Origin: CAWCKS01 sp963763485 | GTDB lineage: Bacteria; Pseudomonadota; Alphaproteobacteria; Rhizobiales; Xanthobacteraceae | Reading direction: 5' to 3' | DNA: 64,000 nt | Assembly (NCBI GenBank): GCA_963763485.1 | Contig: CAVXOW010000005.1 | Coordinates: 558,001 to 622,000, forward strand | In this document: positions 1-10,726 of the stretch, piece after piece | Position numbering within the stretch: position 1 is the stretch's first letter | Layout of the letters: the number at the start of each line of letters is the position of its first letter | Made by a program: the position numbers and the translations under genes | The notes under the pieces: model-generated | What the model was told of the DNA's origin: nothing | What the model saw: the letters and a program-made list of their open reading frames with translations, nothing else | The model's database searches: none

Positions 1-2108
<2,108 letters not shown>

Positions 2109-2238
2109 TCAATGTCCACGTCGCGTCATGCGACTGTGGCTGCATGAGTTGCGCTGCGCGACTTGGGCTGAATGAGAGGAAAGACCACGCGCTTAAAGCG
2201 CAAACGATTGCTTCGTAGAAAATATCTGTCCTTCGCCG

Positions 2239-2355
2239 GCCTGGTGGTTGTAGCGAGGAGCCTGAACCCGATCCCATCCCGAACTCGGCCGTTAAACTCC
2301 TCCGCGCCAATGGTACTATGGCTTAAGCCCTGGGAGAGTAGGTCGCTGCCAGGCC
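2239..2355 (+). rRNA. rrf: 5S ribosomal RNA
   Basis: The 5S rRNA begins at GCCTGGTGGTTGTAGCG and contains the conserved CCGAACTCGGCCGTTAAAC block. It ends at GCCAGGCCT, which pairs with the start to form the terminal helix. It lies about 130 nt downstream of the 23S rRNA, the normal bacterial operon order. The ends are accurate to a few bases. Confidence 0.95.
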
Positions 2356-2414
2356 TGCCAAGGACAGACGAATTCTCCTCTGAACGATATCAAGCGATTT
2401 TGCGATCGCGACCG

Positions 2415-2452
2415 AAAAACGCCGCCTCCTCACGGAGGCGGCGTTTTTGTTT
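2415..2452 (+). terminator. Rho-independent terminator of the rRNA operon
   Basis: A strong GC-rich hairpin (ACGCCGCCTCC / GGAGGCGGCGT, 4-nt loop) is followed by TTTTTGTTTTT. It sits about 60 nt after the 5S rRNA and ahead of the first protein gene, so it most likely ends the ribosomal transcript. Confidence 0.9.
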
Positions 2453-2518
2453 TTGCACGCAGCTTGAACCCGACGGCCGGGGTCAGATGACAGACGTTCG
2501 ATCTGCGACGAACAACCC

Positions 2519-2986
2519 GTGATGAAAATCATTCTGCCCCTCGTTGTGCTCTGCCTTGCCACCAGCGCGCTCGCACAAGACAAGCCGCAATCTGCGCCGC
2601 TGCTCGGTCCAAAGCCGGTGTTCGTGCCCGGCATGTACGAAAGCGAAAGCCGCAACAGCCACTTCCAGGGCGAGCCGATCAAGTCGAAGGCCTGCATCGC
2701 CTCCGCCGACTACGATCACTTCCTGGCCGACACCATGGCGCAGTATCGCGCCGCGCCGCAGTTCACCAAGACCTGTGCGCTCAGCCAGACCGAGCAGCTC
2801 GCCAACGGCTTTGCGCTGGCGATGGCGTGTCCCGGCGTGAAGACCGTGATCACCTATCGCTTCTCGAAGGATCTCGTGGCCATGACGATCGAGAACTTTA
2901 TCAAGAGCGCGCCGTCGGCCTCGTCGTCGATCCTGACCATGATGCGCCGGACCGGCGACTGTCCGGACGCCGGCAAGCCGACCTAA
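2519..2986 (+). CDS. periplasmic DUF3617-like protein
   Basis: The predicted protein is 154-155 residues. A clear Sec signal peptide ends at about residue 20 (SALAQ), followed by a short secreted domain. Four cysteines in the mature part, near residues 59, 86, 104 and 148, could form two disulfides. The PGMYE motif followed by spaced cysteines resembles DUF3617 proteins of proteobacteria, which have no known function. Translation can start at GTG 2519 or at the adjacent ATG 2522; the ATG is more likely. It lies just after the rRNA terminator and needs its own promoter. The family assignment is by resemblance only. Confidence 0.75.
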   Translation: MMKIILPLVVLCLATSALAQDKPQSAPLLGPKPVFVPGMYESESRNSHFQGEPIKSKACIASADYDHFLADTMAQYRAAPQFTKTCALSQTEQLANGFALAMACPGVKTVITYRFSKDLVAMTIENFIKSAPSASSSILTMMRRTGDCPDAGKPT

Positions 2987-3071
2987 CGCCTGCTGGCGCG
3001 GTCAGACGATCTTCTTTGATCCATGCTGAAATGCTAGCCTCTGCCCGGCAAAGCGCGCGGAGGCGCCGCAA

Positions 3072-4493
3072 ATGCTCAACGAACAGGTGCTCGAAGAGCG
3101 GCTGGCAAAACTTGAGGCGGCGCGGTCGTGGTCGCCGCGCGTGGTTTCGCGCATCGAGACCTTGCTGCGCACCGAGGCCGAGGAAGCCGTCTTCCGTGTC
3201 AATCCGGTCCAGTTTGCGAACGAGAAGAGCATCGCCGAGGGCGAGGCGGTCGACCTGTTCCTGCATGCGACACTCGCCGGCCTCGTCGAGATGGACTGGT
3301 CGCTGGTCTGCCCACTGTGCTCGGACGTGGTCGAAAGCTTCCGCAGCCTGACCACGCTGCACAATCATTTCCATTGCACGCTGTGCCATGCCGACTACGA
3401 GGCCGCGCTCGACGATTGCATCATGGTGACGTTCACGGTGTCGCCCGCGGTGCGGCGCATCCGCTTCCATGATCCGGACTCCCTGTCGGCCTGGGATTAT
3501 GCCCTCACCTATCGCGGCACCCCGGTCGGTTTGACGCCGGATGGCGTGCCGTGGGTCGAGATCCTCAAGTCGAGCCTGCGCGGGATCACGCGGTTGCAGC
3601 CAGGCCAGACAGCCGAGCTCGCGGTGAACGCGAAGCCGAGCGTGCTGGTCGGCTTCGACATGATGACCGACGCCAGCTTCGGTTTTGCGGTGTCCGACGA
3701 AACAGCCGCAGCCCCGCAGCGTGTCCCCGTCGTGATCGACGGTGGTGCCTGGAAGCCGGCGCAAGGCACGCTCGCAACCGGCAGCGCTGTGTTCGCTCTT
3801 GCCAATACATCGAATCGACCTTCGGTGTTCGGCATTCTCGAATTTCCACCTGAACTCGCCCAGAGTGGGGTCTCGCTTAAATTCGCGCCCCATCTCTCGG
3901 GTAGCCGGCTGCTCGCGACGCAGACGTTCCGCGATTTCTTCCGCGCCGAAATCGTCCGCGCCACCGAAGGCATTGCGGTGCGTGAAATCACGCTGCTGTT
4001 CACCGACCTCAAAGGCTCGACCGCGCTCTATGAGCGGATCGGCGACCTCAACGCCTACATGCTGGTGCAGCGGCATTTCGAGGAGCTGCAGGCGGTCACG
4101 GTGAAACACCATGGCGCGGTCACCAAGACCATCGGCGATGCCGTGATGGCCGCCTTCCTGGACCCGGCGGACGCGGTGCGGGCCGCGCTTGAGATGCGCG
4201 ACGCCATCGAGCGCCTGAACCACGACCGCGCGCAGCGCGACTTTGTGCTGAAGATCGGTCTGCATCGTGGTGCGGCGATTGCGGTAACGCTCAACGAGCG
4301 CCTCGATTATTTCGGACAGACCGTCAACATCGCTGCGCGCGTGCAGAACCTGGCCGGCGGTGACGAGATTTGGATGACCGGAGAGGTTCATGCTGCGCCC
4401 GGTGTCGACACGGTCCTCGCGCCGCTTGCCGTACAGCGGAGCGAAGCCGAGCTGAAGGGCGTCGCCGGTGCGGTGCCGGTGTATCGGGTGTAG
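3072..4493 (+). CDS. class III adenylate/guanylate cyclase with N-terminal DUF5939-type domain
   Basis: This 473-residue cytosolic protein has two parts. Residues 1 to about 290 form a regulatory region of DUF5939 type. It includes a zinc-ribbon-like pair of CxxC motifs at C80/C83 and C102/C105. From about residue 305 there is a class III nucleotide cyclase domain. Its two metal-binding aspartates are visible in FTDLKGST (D312) and TIGDAVMAAF (D356). It should make cAMP or cGMP from the triphosphate. Which nucleotide is used and what the N-terminal half senses cannot be told. No membrane segment is present. The gene is monocistronic, and a palindromic repeat begins at its stop codon. Confidence 0.9.
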   Translation: MLNEQVLEERLAKLEAARSWSPRVVSRIETLLRTEAEEAVFRVNPVQFANEKSIAEGEAVDLFLHATLAGLVEMDWSLVCPLCSDVVESFRSLTTLHNHFHCTLCHADYEAALDDCIMVTFTVSPAVRRIRFHDPDSLSAWDYALTYRGTPVGLTPDGVPWVEILKSSLRGITRLQPGQTAELAVNAKPSVLVGFDMMTDASFGFAVSDETAAAPQRVPVVIDGGAWKPAQGTLATGSAVFALANTSNRPSVFGILEFPPELAQSGVSLKFAPHLSGSRLLATQTFRDFFRAEIVRATEGIAVREITLLFTDLKGSTALYERIGDLNAYMLVQRHFEELQAVTVKHHGAVTKTIGDAVMAAFLDPADAVRAALEMRDAIERLNHDRAQRDFVLKIGLHRGAAIAVTLNERLDYFGQTVNIAARVQNLAGGDEIWMTGEVHAAPGVDTVLAPLAVQRSEAELKGVAGAVPVYRV

Positions 4494-4541
4494 AGCATGA
4501 TCCGGAAAAGTGGGCGCCGGTTTTCCGAAAAGATCATGCTC
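4494..4541. repeat. palindromic repeat element (GAGCATGATC type)
   Basis: An inverted repeat of GAGCATGATC-CGGAAAA and TTTTCCG-AAAAGATCATGCTC arms encloses GTGGGCGCCGG. It lies between two convergent genes and its first bases overlap the stop of the cyclase gene. A diverged copy is found inside the AraC-type gene near 32350-32404. Elements of this look are common in Bradyrhizobium-type genomes. It could also act as a bidirectional transcription stop. Confidence 0.75.
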
Positions 4542-4553
4542 AAATCAGAAACG

Positions 4554-5036
4554 TTACTGCGCGGCGGCCGCCAGCGGATCCTTGCAGACGTCGACCCACT
4601 CGGCGCCGATCAGCTGCGCCATCCGCATGGTGTTGATGCGAACCGCGCTGTTGCGCGCGCCGGCCGCCGGCACGACCTCGTCGAATGCCTTGAGGGTGAC
4701 GTCGCAATAGACGGGCAGCGGGCTCTTCAGCCCGAACGGGCAGACACCGCCGACCGGATGGCCGGTGATCGCTTCGACGTCCTCGCCGCCCAGCATCGAG
4801 GCCCGCCCGCCAAAAGTGTCCTTGACCTTGCGGTTGTCGAGGCGCGCGGTGCCGCTTGTCACCACCAGCACGACGCGATCGCCGATGCGCAGCGACAGCG
4901 TCTTCGCGATCCGCGCCGGCTCGACGCCGTGGGTACTCGCGGCTTCGTCGACGGTCGCCGAACTCGTTTCGGTGACCATCACGGTGATGTCGGGCGCGTG
5001 CTCCTTGAAATACGCGCGAACGGACTCGAGGCTCAT
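4554..5036 (-). CDS. YbaK/EbsC-family aminoacyl-tRNA deacylase
   Basis: This 160-residue protein spans the full YbaK/ProX editing domain. It has the conserved lysine in RIAKTLSL (about K45) and the GGVCPFGL loop near residue 96. Members hydrolyse misacylated tRNA, typically Cys-tRNA(Pro) or Ala-tRNA(Pro), in the cytosol. Substrate cannot be assigned from sequence alone. The gene converges on the cyclase gene, with a palindromic repeat between them. Confidence 0.88.
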   Translation of the reverse strand: MSLESVRAYFKEHAPDITVMVTETSSATVDEAASTHGVEPARIAKTLSLRIGDRVVLVVTSGTARLDNRKVKDTFGGRASMLGGEDVEAITGHPVGGVCPFGLKSPLPVYCDVTLKAFDEVVPAAGARNSAVRINTMRMAQLIGAEWVDVCKDPLAAAAQ

Positions 5037-5286
5037 GGCGGTGACAGCAGGGATCGATTGGGTTGCGTCGGCCTGGGAGGCCGGGTTTGTACGCTTGATA
5101 ACAAGCTGGTGACTTTATCGAAACAGCAAAAATCCCGTTTTGACAAAGCCATGCAGGCGGGAGATACAGGCCGCGCTGCGCTACGCCGCAATGCTGCCGA
5201 CATGATACGGGTTCATTGACGAGGCCGACCTCGATCGAATCGCCAGGCCCTGGGGCTCATCATGCCCCTGTTCCAAGGAGAATTTG

Positions 5287-5874
5287 ATGATCCGTTCGCA
5301 TCGCTTTGCCGCGACAATGTTCGCCGCGAGCATGGCCCTGCTCGCTGCCTGTCCGGGCGCCTCTGCTCAGCAGCCGAAACAGATGGCTCCGCAGCCGCCG
5401 GCGGCCGAGCCGGCCGCGCCGCAACTCGCGCAATTACAGCAGGTCGCGCTCACCGACAAGCAGGTGCAGGGACTGCTCGATTCACAGCACGATATGGATG
5501 CGATCACCTCGAAGCTGCCGGACGATCCGTCGAAGCCGCCGGATGCCAAGACCATGGCGCAGCTTGATGCGGTCGCCAAAAAATATGGTTTCGCCAGCTA
5601 TGCTGAATACGGCAATGTTGCCGCCAATATCGACATGCTGCTCGACGGGTTCGATCCGAAGACCAAGAAGTTCGTCGGCATCGAGGCGTCGTTGAAGCAG
5701 CAGATCGCGCTGATCCAGGCCGACAGCAAGATGCCGGCCAAGGACAAGCAGGAAGCTTTGGACGAGCTCAACGATTCCCTGAAGAACACGCCGAAAATCC
5801 AGTTTCCGGCCAACGTCGACGTCGTCGCGAAATATTACGACAAGCTGAACGACGCGCTGAGGGCACAGGAATAG
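5287..5874 (+). CDS. secreted or periplasmic protein of unknown function
   Basis: The predicted protein is 195 residues. A signal peptide ends near GASAQ at residue 28; a cysteine in AACPGAS could alternatively mark a lipobox. A short Pro/Ala-rich linker follows, then a mainly helical, charged domain of about 150 residues with no recognised catalytic motif. ATG 5287 is preferred over TTG 5284 because CAAGGAG lies at good spacing upstream. Alternating Asp/Lys-rich helices suggest a periplasmic helical-bundle protein, but the family is not recognised. Confidence 0.8.
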   Translation: MIRSHRFAATMFAASMALLAACPGASAQQPKQMAPQPPAAEPAAPQLAQLQQVALTDKQVQGLLDSQHDMDAITSKLPDDPSKPPDAKTMAQLDAVAKKYGFASYAEYGNVAANIDMLLDGFDPKTKKFVGIEASLKQQIALIQADSKMPAKDKQEALDELNDSLKNTPKIQFPANVDVVAKYYDKLNDALRAQE

Positions 5875-5973
5875 GTTGTCTGAAATCGGGTCGCGGAGGG
5901 CTCCGGTTGCTCCTATCTGGAGAGCAATAATCTCCAAGTCGCGCGACGGTGCGGCCGTGATAGGATCGACCCG

Positions 5974-6543
5974 ATGACCCCGGATTTTACGTTGTTCGAG
6001 ACCAAAATCGGCTTGTGCGGTATCGCCTGGAACGATGCCGGCATTTTCTGCACCCAGTTGCCGGAGGGTGACGAGACGCGTTCGCGGGCGCGGTTCCTGC
6101 AGCGCGTGCCCGGCGCGCGCGAAGCCTCGTCCCCGCCGCAAGTGCAGGCGGTGATCGCGCGGATCGTCGCGCTGCTCGATGGTGCCAGGGGCGACGACTT
6201 CACCGACGTGGCGCTCGATATGAACCGGTTGCCGGAGTTCAATCGCGCGGTCTACGCGATCGCGCGAAAAATTCCGCCCGGCGCGACCGTCACCTATGGC
6301 GAGATCGCACGGCAGCTCGGCGGGCCGCAGCTGTCGCGCGATGTCGGTCAGGCGATGGGCAGGAACCCGTTCCCGATCATCGTGCCGTGTCATCGCGTGC
6401 TCGCAGCCGGCGCCAAGCCCGGAGGATTTTCTGCACGCGGCGGCACCGCGACCAAGCTCAAGATGCTGGCGATCGAAGGCGCCTACGTCAATCACACACC
6501 GTCGCTGTTCGATGAGGCGCCGGCGCGCAAGGCGCGGCATTAA
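5974..6543 (+). CDS. ogt: methylated-DNA--[protein]-cysteine S-methyltransferase
   Basis: This 189-residue suicide repair protein transfers the methyl group from O6-methylguanine (or O4-methylthymine) in DNA to its own cysteine. The active-site motif IVPCHRVLAAG is at residues 137-147, with the acceptor Cys near 139. The helix-turn-helix region (YGEIARQLG, VGQAMGRNP) precedes it. There is no Ada-type AraC domain, so this is the Ogt/MGT form. It stands alone, with a repeat element directly after its stop codon. Confidence 0.93.
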   Translation: MTPDFTLFETKIGLCGIAWNDAGIFCTQLPEGDETRSRARFLQRVPGAREASSPPQVQAVIARIVALLDGARGDDFTDVALDMNRLPEFNRAVYAIARKIPPGATVTYGEIARQLGGPQLSRDVGQAMGRNPFPIIVPCHRVLAAGAKPGGFSARGGTATKLKMLAIEGAYVNHTPSLFDEAPARKARH

Positions 6544-6548
6544 GCACT

Positions 6549-6690
6549 CGTCGTCCCCGCGTACGCGGGGACCCTTAGCCCCTGTGCTGCTTGGATTTCG
6601 TTGACGCCTGAAGGCTGACGCGCTCGATTGCCTCCTCGCCTTATCGCCAGTGCTGCGGTGTATGGGTCCCCGCGTTCGCGGGGACGACTT
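6549..6690. repeat. palindromic repeat pair (GTCCCCGC...GCGGGGAC)
   Basis: Two hairpin units, GTCCCCGCGTACGCGGGGAC near 6553 and GTCCCCGCGTTCGCGGGGAC near 6666, face each other and are separated by about 90 nt. Units with the same core recur near 43170-43250, 48040-48060 and 57715-57847. It fills the gap between ogt and the next gene. Confidence 0.8.
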
Positions 6691-6783
6691 GAGAGTAGGG
6701 GCGCGTCGCTCCTAACAGCAATTTTCGCCAAGTCGCTCCCCGCGAACTCGCCTAGTCCTTCTCCATCAACAACGGAGAAGATC

Positions 6784-7143
6784 ATGTACGATCATATCGG
6801 ATTGCGTGTTCAGGATGTCGAGAAGAGCGCGGGCTTCTACGAAGCCGCGCTGAAGAGCCTCGGTCACGTCGTCAACTCACGCGATGCCAATGGCGCCGGC
6901 ATCGGACCGAAGGGCGCTTCCGCGCTGTGGCTGCATCTCAGCAAGGACAAAGGCGCCGGAGCCCACGTCGCTTTCAGCGCCCCCGACCGCGCCGCGGTCG
7001 ACCGCTTTCATGCCGAGGGGTTGAAGGCTGGCGGCGAAGACAATGGCAAGCCAGGGCTGCGCGCCGACTACAGCCCAACCTACTACGCTGCTTTCCTCAT
7101 TGATCCCGACGGCAATAATGTCGAGGCGGTGTGTTTGAAGTAA
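6784..7143 (+). CDS. VOC-family (glyoxalase/bleomycin-resistance fold) protein
   Basis: This 119-residue protein forms a single VOC module of two beta-alpha-beta-beta-beta units. It begins MYDHIGLRVQDVEKSAGFYE and ends with the typical LIDPDGNNVEAVCLK, whose Glu is a usual metal ligand. The start at ATG 6784 follows AACGGAGAAG at good spacing; the longer upstream frame reads through a repeat. Members are metal-dependent lyases, dioxygenases or resistance proteins. No specific substrate can be assigned. Confidence 0.88.
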   Translation: MYDHIGLRVQDVEKSAGFYEAALKSLGHVVNSRDANGAGIGPKGASALWLHLSKDKGAGAHVAFSAPDRAAVDRFHAEGLKAGGEDNGKPGLRADYSPTYYAAFLIDPDGNNVEAVCLK

Positions 7144-7147
7144 GTGT

Positions 7148-7230
7148 GTAGGATGGGTTGAGCGATAGCGAAACCCATCGCGCGGAACTCCGTTCGTTGA
7201 TGGGTTTCGCTGCGCTCAACCCATCCTACG
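7148..7230. repeat. long inverted repeat (GTAGGATGGGTT type)
   Basis: The arms, GTAGGATGGGTTGAGCG and CGCTCAACCCATCCTAC, are nearly perfect complements, with inner arms GAAACCCATC/GATGGGTTTC. The transcript would fold into one long hairpin between convergent genes. A second copy lies at 53629-53714 at the end of the caspase-like gene. Confidence 0.85.
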
Positions 7231-7232
7231 GA

Positions 7233-8105
7233 CTAGCTCACCATCTCGCACTCGAACCCGTTGCCACGCCGCTTGATGCGGCCGACCGAGGGCGAGGGGA
7301 AATGCGCCGTGCAGCACAGCGTCGCGGTGTCGCAATAGCGCTCCATGAAGCTGTGCCGCGTCTTGGCCGATTGCACGGGATCGACGTCGACCACCGGCGA
7401 GATGTCCGGATAGCGCGTCTGCAGCGGCGAATGCATGAGATCGCCGGACATCACGGCCTCGTCGCGTCCCTTGCCGAACCGGATCGCGACATGCCCGGGC
7501 GTGTGGCCGGGGGTCGGCAACAGCCGGACGTGATCGCCGAGTTGATGTTCATTTGACACGAGCTCGGCCCGGCCGGCTTCCGCCACCGGCAGCACGCTGT
7601 CCTCAAACACCGTGATCCGCTTCTGGGCGTGCAGGCCCGCCCAGTAATCATATTCCTGCTTGGCGAACACATAGCGCGCCTTCGGAAAGGTCGGCACCCA
7701 GCGGCCGTTCTCGAGCTTCGTATTCCAGCCGACGTGGTCGACGTGCAGGTGCGTGCACATCACATAGTCGATGTCGTTGACGGAGAACCCCTGGGCGGCC
7801 AGCGCGCGCATGTAGGTGTCGCTCTTGCGCATGTGCCAGGCCGGAAATTGCGAGCGCGACTTGTCGTTGCCGATGCAAGTATCGATCAGGATGGTGTGAT
7901 GCGGCGTGCGGACAACGTAGGACTGAAAGCAGATTCTCAGGATGTCATCGGCGTCCAGCGCCTTGATCTGCTGCAGCCAGGCGCGATTTTCGGTGAGCAA
8001 GTCGGCCGGCACATCGCCGAAGAACTGCGACACCGTCCGGAACGTAGTCTCGTCCTCGATGACGCGGTGGATGGTCATGTCGCCGGCTTTGAAGGTGAGG
8101 CTCAT
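7233..8105 (-). CDS. metallo-beta-lactamase-fold hydrolase (first paralogue)
   Basis: This 290-residue cytosolic protein has the binuclear zinc motif CTHLHVDHVGW (HxHxDH near residues 119-124). TPGHTPGH and GDLMHSP supply the further metal ligands. The family includes lactonases, glyoxalase II-like thioesterases and related hydrolases. It is closely similar in plan to the protein at 9881-10726, sharing CIGNDK, VDHVGWNTKL and EYDYW stretches, so the two arose by duplication. Substrate is unknown. It is the last of a run of minus-strand genes with a GST and an FAH-family hydrolase, which suggests a catabolic or detoxification role. Confidence 0.9.
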   Translation of the reverse strand: MSLTFKAGDMTIHRVIEDETTFRTVSQFFGDVPADLLTENRAWLQQIKALDADDILRICFQSYVVRTPHHTILIDTCIGNDKSRSQFPAWHMRKSDTYMRALAAQGFSVNDIDYVMCTHLHVDHVGWNTKLENGRWVPTFPKARYVFAKQEYDYWAGLHAQKRITVFEDSVLPVAEAGRAELVSNEHQLGDHVRLLPTPGHTPGHVAIRFGKGRDEAVMSGDLMHSPLQTRYPDISPVVDVDPVQSAKTRHSFMERYCDTATLCCTAHFPSPSVGRIKRRGNGFECEMVS

Positions 8106-8140
8106 GGGCGTGTCCTTCTTGTTCGAGGCTCAATTTGATC

Positions 8141-8758
8141 TTACGCCGGCGGCGGCACGGTGTCCTTGATCGACGGCCGCTGCATCATCTTCTCGTGGAA
8201 CGTGGCGGTCTTCGGGAACGCCTTGCGCCAGCCGCAGTCAGGGAAGCGGAAGTCGGCATAGCCGAGCGTACAAACCAGCGCGATCTGGGTGATGTCGAGC
8301 GGCCGCGCGAACGTTTCCGGCTTGGCCTCGAACAGTGTGAAACCGTGCCAGGCCCGGTCCCACTGGTCATCATACCAGGTCTGCCAGCGCTTCTCCTCGG
8401 GCCGCAGCATCTTCTCGTAGCGGCACAGCAGCATCGCCTCCAGCATGCCCTGCAGGATCGAGTGCTCGGTCTTGCGCTTCCACTTGTCGGGGCCGGAGGC
8501 CGGAAACAGCTTGCCGCCGCCGGCGAGCTCGTCGAGGTATTCAGCGATGACGAAGGAGTTGACGATGGTCGAGCCGTCATCGAGGATCAGCGCCGGCAGC
8601 TTCCGCAGGGGGTTGATGGTCTGCGAATAGTCCTCGTTGAACTTGCCGGGCTGCACCGCAGTCGGCACGAAGGCTATTCTGTCGATCAGGCCGAGCTCGA
8701 TTGCGGCGATGCGGACTTTGCGCGCGTAAGGTGAGGCGGGGGAAAAGGTGAGCTTCAT
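8141..8758 (-). CDS. glutathione S-transferase family protein
   Basis: This 205-residue protein starts with a thioredoxin-fold N-terminal domain (KLTFSPASPYARKVRIAA). The Ser-Pro/Tyr region near residues 7-11 forms the glutathione site, and the DGSTIVNS segment around residue 60 is typical of GST glutathione binding. A helical C-terminal domain follows. The start at 8758 is chosen because the longer frame upstream runs through a repeat. It sits 35 nt upstream of the MBL-fold hydrolase gene on the same strand. Confidence 0.9.
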   Translation of the reverse strand: MKLTFSPASPYARKVRIAAIELGLIDRIAFVPTAVQPGKFNEDYSQTINPLRKLPALILDDGSTIVNSFVIAEYLDELAGGGKLFPASGPDKWKRKTEHSILQGMLEAMLLCRYEKMLRPEEKRWQTWYDDQWDRAWHGFTLFEAKPETFARPLDITQIALVCTLGYADFRFPDCGWRKAFPKTATFHEKMMQRPSIKDTVPPPA

Positions 8759-8781
8759 GTGGGGGACTCCGTTGCTGTTTA

Positions 8782-8930
8782 CCTCTCCCCGCATTGCGGG
8801 GAGAGGTCGACGCGCGTAGCGCGGCGGGTGAGGGGCGGTGCAGTGAGGTCGCAACACCCTCCGCATCTGCGGATAGCAGCCCCTCACCCCAACCCTCTCC
8901 CCGCTAAAGCGGGGCGAGGGAGCGAGAGGT
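8782..8930. repeat. palindromic repeat pair (CCTCTCCCCGC...GCGGGGAGAGG)
   Basis: A hairpin CCTCTCCCCGCATTGCGGGGAGAGG at 8782-8806 is answered about 90 nt later by CCTCACCCCAACCCTCTCCC and a GCTAAAGC hairpin. The whole unit resembles the element at 63044-63236 in its CCCTCACCCC/CCCTCCCC arms. It separates the GST gene from the FAH-family gene. Confidence 0.75.
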
Positions 8931-8943
8931 CTCGTCAAGGAGG

Positions 8944-9792
8944 CTACGCCGCGACGATATGCTGACGCTGTGTGCCGAGGCCGTCGATGCCGAGCGTCAT
9001 GACATCGCCGACGTTGAGGAAGCGCGGCGGCTTCTTGCCGGAGCCGACGCCGGGCGGTGTGCCAGTCACGACCACATCGCCGGGCAGCAGCGTCAGGAAC
9101 TGCGAGACGTAGGAAATCAGCTTCGGCAGCTTGAACACCATGGTCGCGGTCGAGCCGCTCTGCTGGCGCTCGCCGTTGACGTCGAGCCACATCTTCAGGT
9201 TATGCGGGTCCGGAACCTCTTCCTTGGTCACCAGCCACGGTCCAAGCGGGCCAAAGGTGTCGTGCGATTTGCCCTTGGTCCAGGTGCCGCCGCGCTCGAG
9301 CTGGTAGTTGCGCTCGGAGACGTCGTTGCCGACGCAGTAGCCGGCAACGTGGTTCATGGCGTCGGCCTCGCTGACATACTTGGCCCTGGTGCCGATCACG
9401 AAACCCAGCTCGACTTCCCAATCGAGCTTGGTCGAACCGCGCGGCTTCTCGACATTGTCGTCGGGCCCACAGATCGAGGTCAGCGCCTTCATGAAGAAGA
9501 TCGGCTCGGTCGGCAGCTGCATGCCGGCCTCGGCCGCGTGGTCGGCATAGTTCAGCCCGATTGCGACCAGCTTGTTGATACCAGCGATCGGCGCACCCAT
9601 GCGCACGCCCGACGGGACGCGCGGCAGGTCGCTCGCATTGATCGCGGCAAGCCGCTTCAGGCCGTCAGGCGAGAGAATGTCGCCGGTGATGTCCTTTATC
9701 TGCGCCGAGAGGTCGCGGACGTGGCCGTCCTTGTCGAGCAGACCTGGCTTTTCGCGGCCAATTTCACCGAACCTCAGGAGCTTCATGGGCAT
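8944..9792 (-). CDS. fumarylacetoacetate hydrolase (FAH) family protein
   Basis: This 282-residue enzyme has an N-terminal lid region (MKLLRFG...PGLLDKDG) and a C-terminal FAH barrel. The metal-binding motif is seen in DWEVELGFVIG (about residues 130-140), and VVTGTPPGVGSG is near residue 240. These proteins split C-C bonds in acylpyruvates or fumarylacetoacetate, or decarboxylate oxaloacetate. The exact substrate is not determinable. ATG 9786 (MKLL) is the more typical start; ATG 9792 is also possible. Confidence 0.9.
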   Translation of the reverse strand: MPMKLLRFGEIGREKPGLLDKDGHVRDLSAQIKDITGDILSPDGLKRLAAINASDLPRVPSGVRMGAPIAGINKLVAIGLNYADHAAEAGMQLPTEPIFFMKALTSICGPDDNVEKPRGSTKLDWEVELGFVIGTRAKYVSEADAMNHVAGYCVGNDVSERNYQLERGGTWTKGKSHDTFGPLGPWLVTKEEVPDPHNLKMWLDVNGERQQSGSTATMVFKLPKLISYVSQFLTLLPGDVVVTGTPPGVGSGKKPPRFLNVGDVMTLGIDGLGTQRQHIVAA

Positions 9793-9880
9793 CGCCTCCG
9801 CTTGTTGAGGAAAGTGTTGTGGAACAGGATCTTGCCGATTTCAACCGCTCCAAAGGTCCATGGAGCCGGCCTGCCGCCGC

Positions 9881-10726
9881 TCACGCCGCCATGTATTTGA
9901 AACTATCGCCCTCGCGCTTGATGTGGCCGGCGGCAAAATGGCCGCCGATGGTCAGCACCGGTTTGTCGGCGAAGTGCGAAAACAGTTGCTGGCGTGTCTT
10001 CGCGGCCTGCACGCCGTCGGAGTCGGCGAGTGACGACCAGCCGAGGTGGAACATCTGAACGGGGTGGTGAGCAACGTCGCCGGTCAGCAATCCCTCTTCA
10101 CCGGCTGACTTGATGTGGATGCTCATATGGCCGGGACTGTGTCCCGGCGTCGGGATCATGGTGATCTCGTCGGTGAGCTTGTGATCGCTCGGGATCAGGT
10201 CGACCAGACCGGCATCGGCCACCGGCTTCACGGAATCCTCGAACACTGCGGCGTGCGTCGGCGTCGGCGCGTTGGCCTTCCAGTAATCGTATTCGGTCTT
10301 GCCGAACACGTAGCGCGCGTTCTTGAAGGTCGGCACCCACTTGCCGCCGACCAGCTTCGTGTTCCAGCCAACGTGATCGACATGCAAATGCGTGCACAGC
10401 ACCATGTCGATGCTGTCTGGCGGATAGCCGGCCTTGGTCATGTCCTCGAGGAACGGCTTCTGCAGGTTGTTCCAGGTCGGGATGTTGCGGCCCTGCTTGT
10501 CGTTGCCGATGCAGGTGTCGACGACGATGCGCTGCTTCGGCGTCTCCAGGATCAGCGAGTGGATCGAAAGGATCAGCTTGCCATCCTCCGTGGCGAACTT
10601 CGGGGCCAGCCAGGGCAGCTTCCTGACCTCGTCATAGGTCGCCTGCGGCAGCAGGAAGCGCGAGCCGCCGATGGCCTTGAGCTCGACGATTTTTGTGATC
10701 TTGACGTTGCCGACCTTCCAGCTCAT
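9881..10726 (-). CDS. metallo-beta-lactamase-fold hydrolase (second paralogue)
   Basis: This 281-residue paralogue of the gene at 7233-8105 carries the same CTHLHVDHVGWNTK zinc motif near residue 118 and PTPGHSPGHMS further on. GDVAHHPVQ supplies a bridging Asp. It starts MSWKVGNVKITKIVE and has no signal peptide. It is encoded on the same strand as the FAH-family and GST genes, so the block 7.2-10.7 kb may act in one degradative route. Substrate unknown. Confidence 0.9.
   Translation of the reverse strand: MSWKVGNVKITKIVELKAIGGSRFLLPQATYDEVRKLPWLAPKFATEDGKLILSIHSLILETPKQRIVVDTCIGNDKQGRNIPTWNNLQKPFLEDMTKAGYPPDSIDMVLCTHLHVDHVGWNTKLVGGKWVPTFKNARYVFGKTEYDYWKANAPTPTHAAVFEDSVKPVADAGLVDLIPSDHKLTDEITMIPTPGHSPGHMSIHIKSAGEEGLLTGDVAHHPVQMFHLGWSSLADSDGVQAAKTRQQLFSHFADKPVLTIGGHFAAGHIKREGDSFKYMAA

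Noticed and set aside
2901..4391. A 496-codon minus-strand frame
   Set aside because: It is antisense to the cyclase gene, whose sequence carries clear motifs; the antisense protein is His/Arg-rich, as expected from high-GC codon bias.
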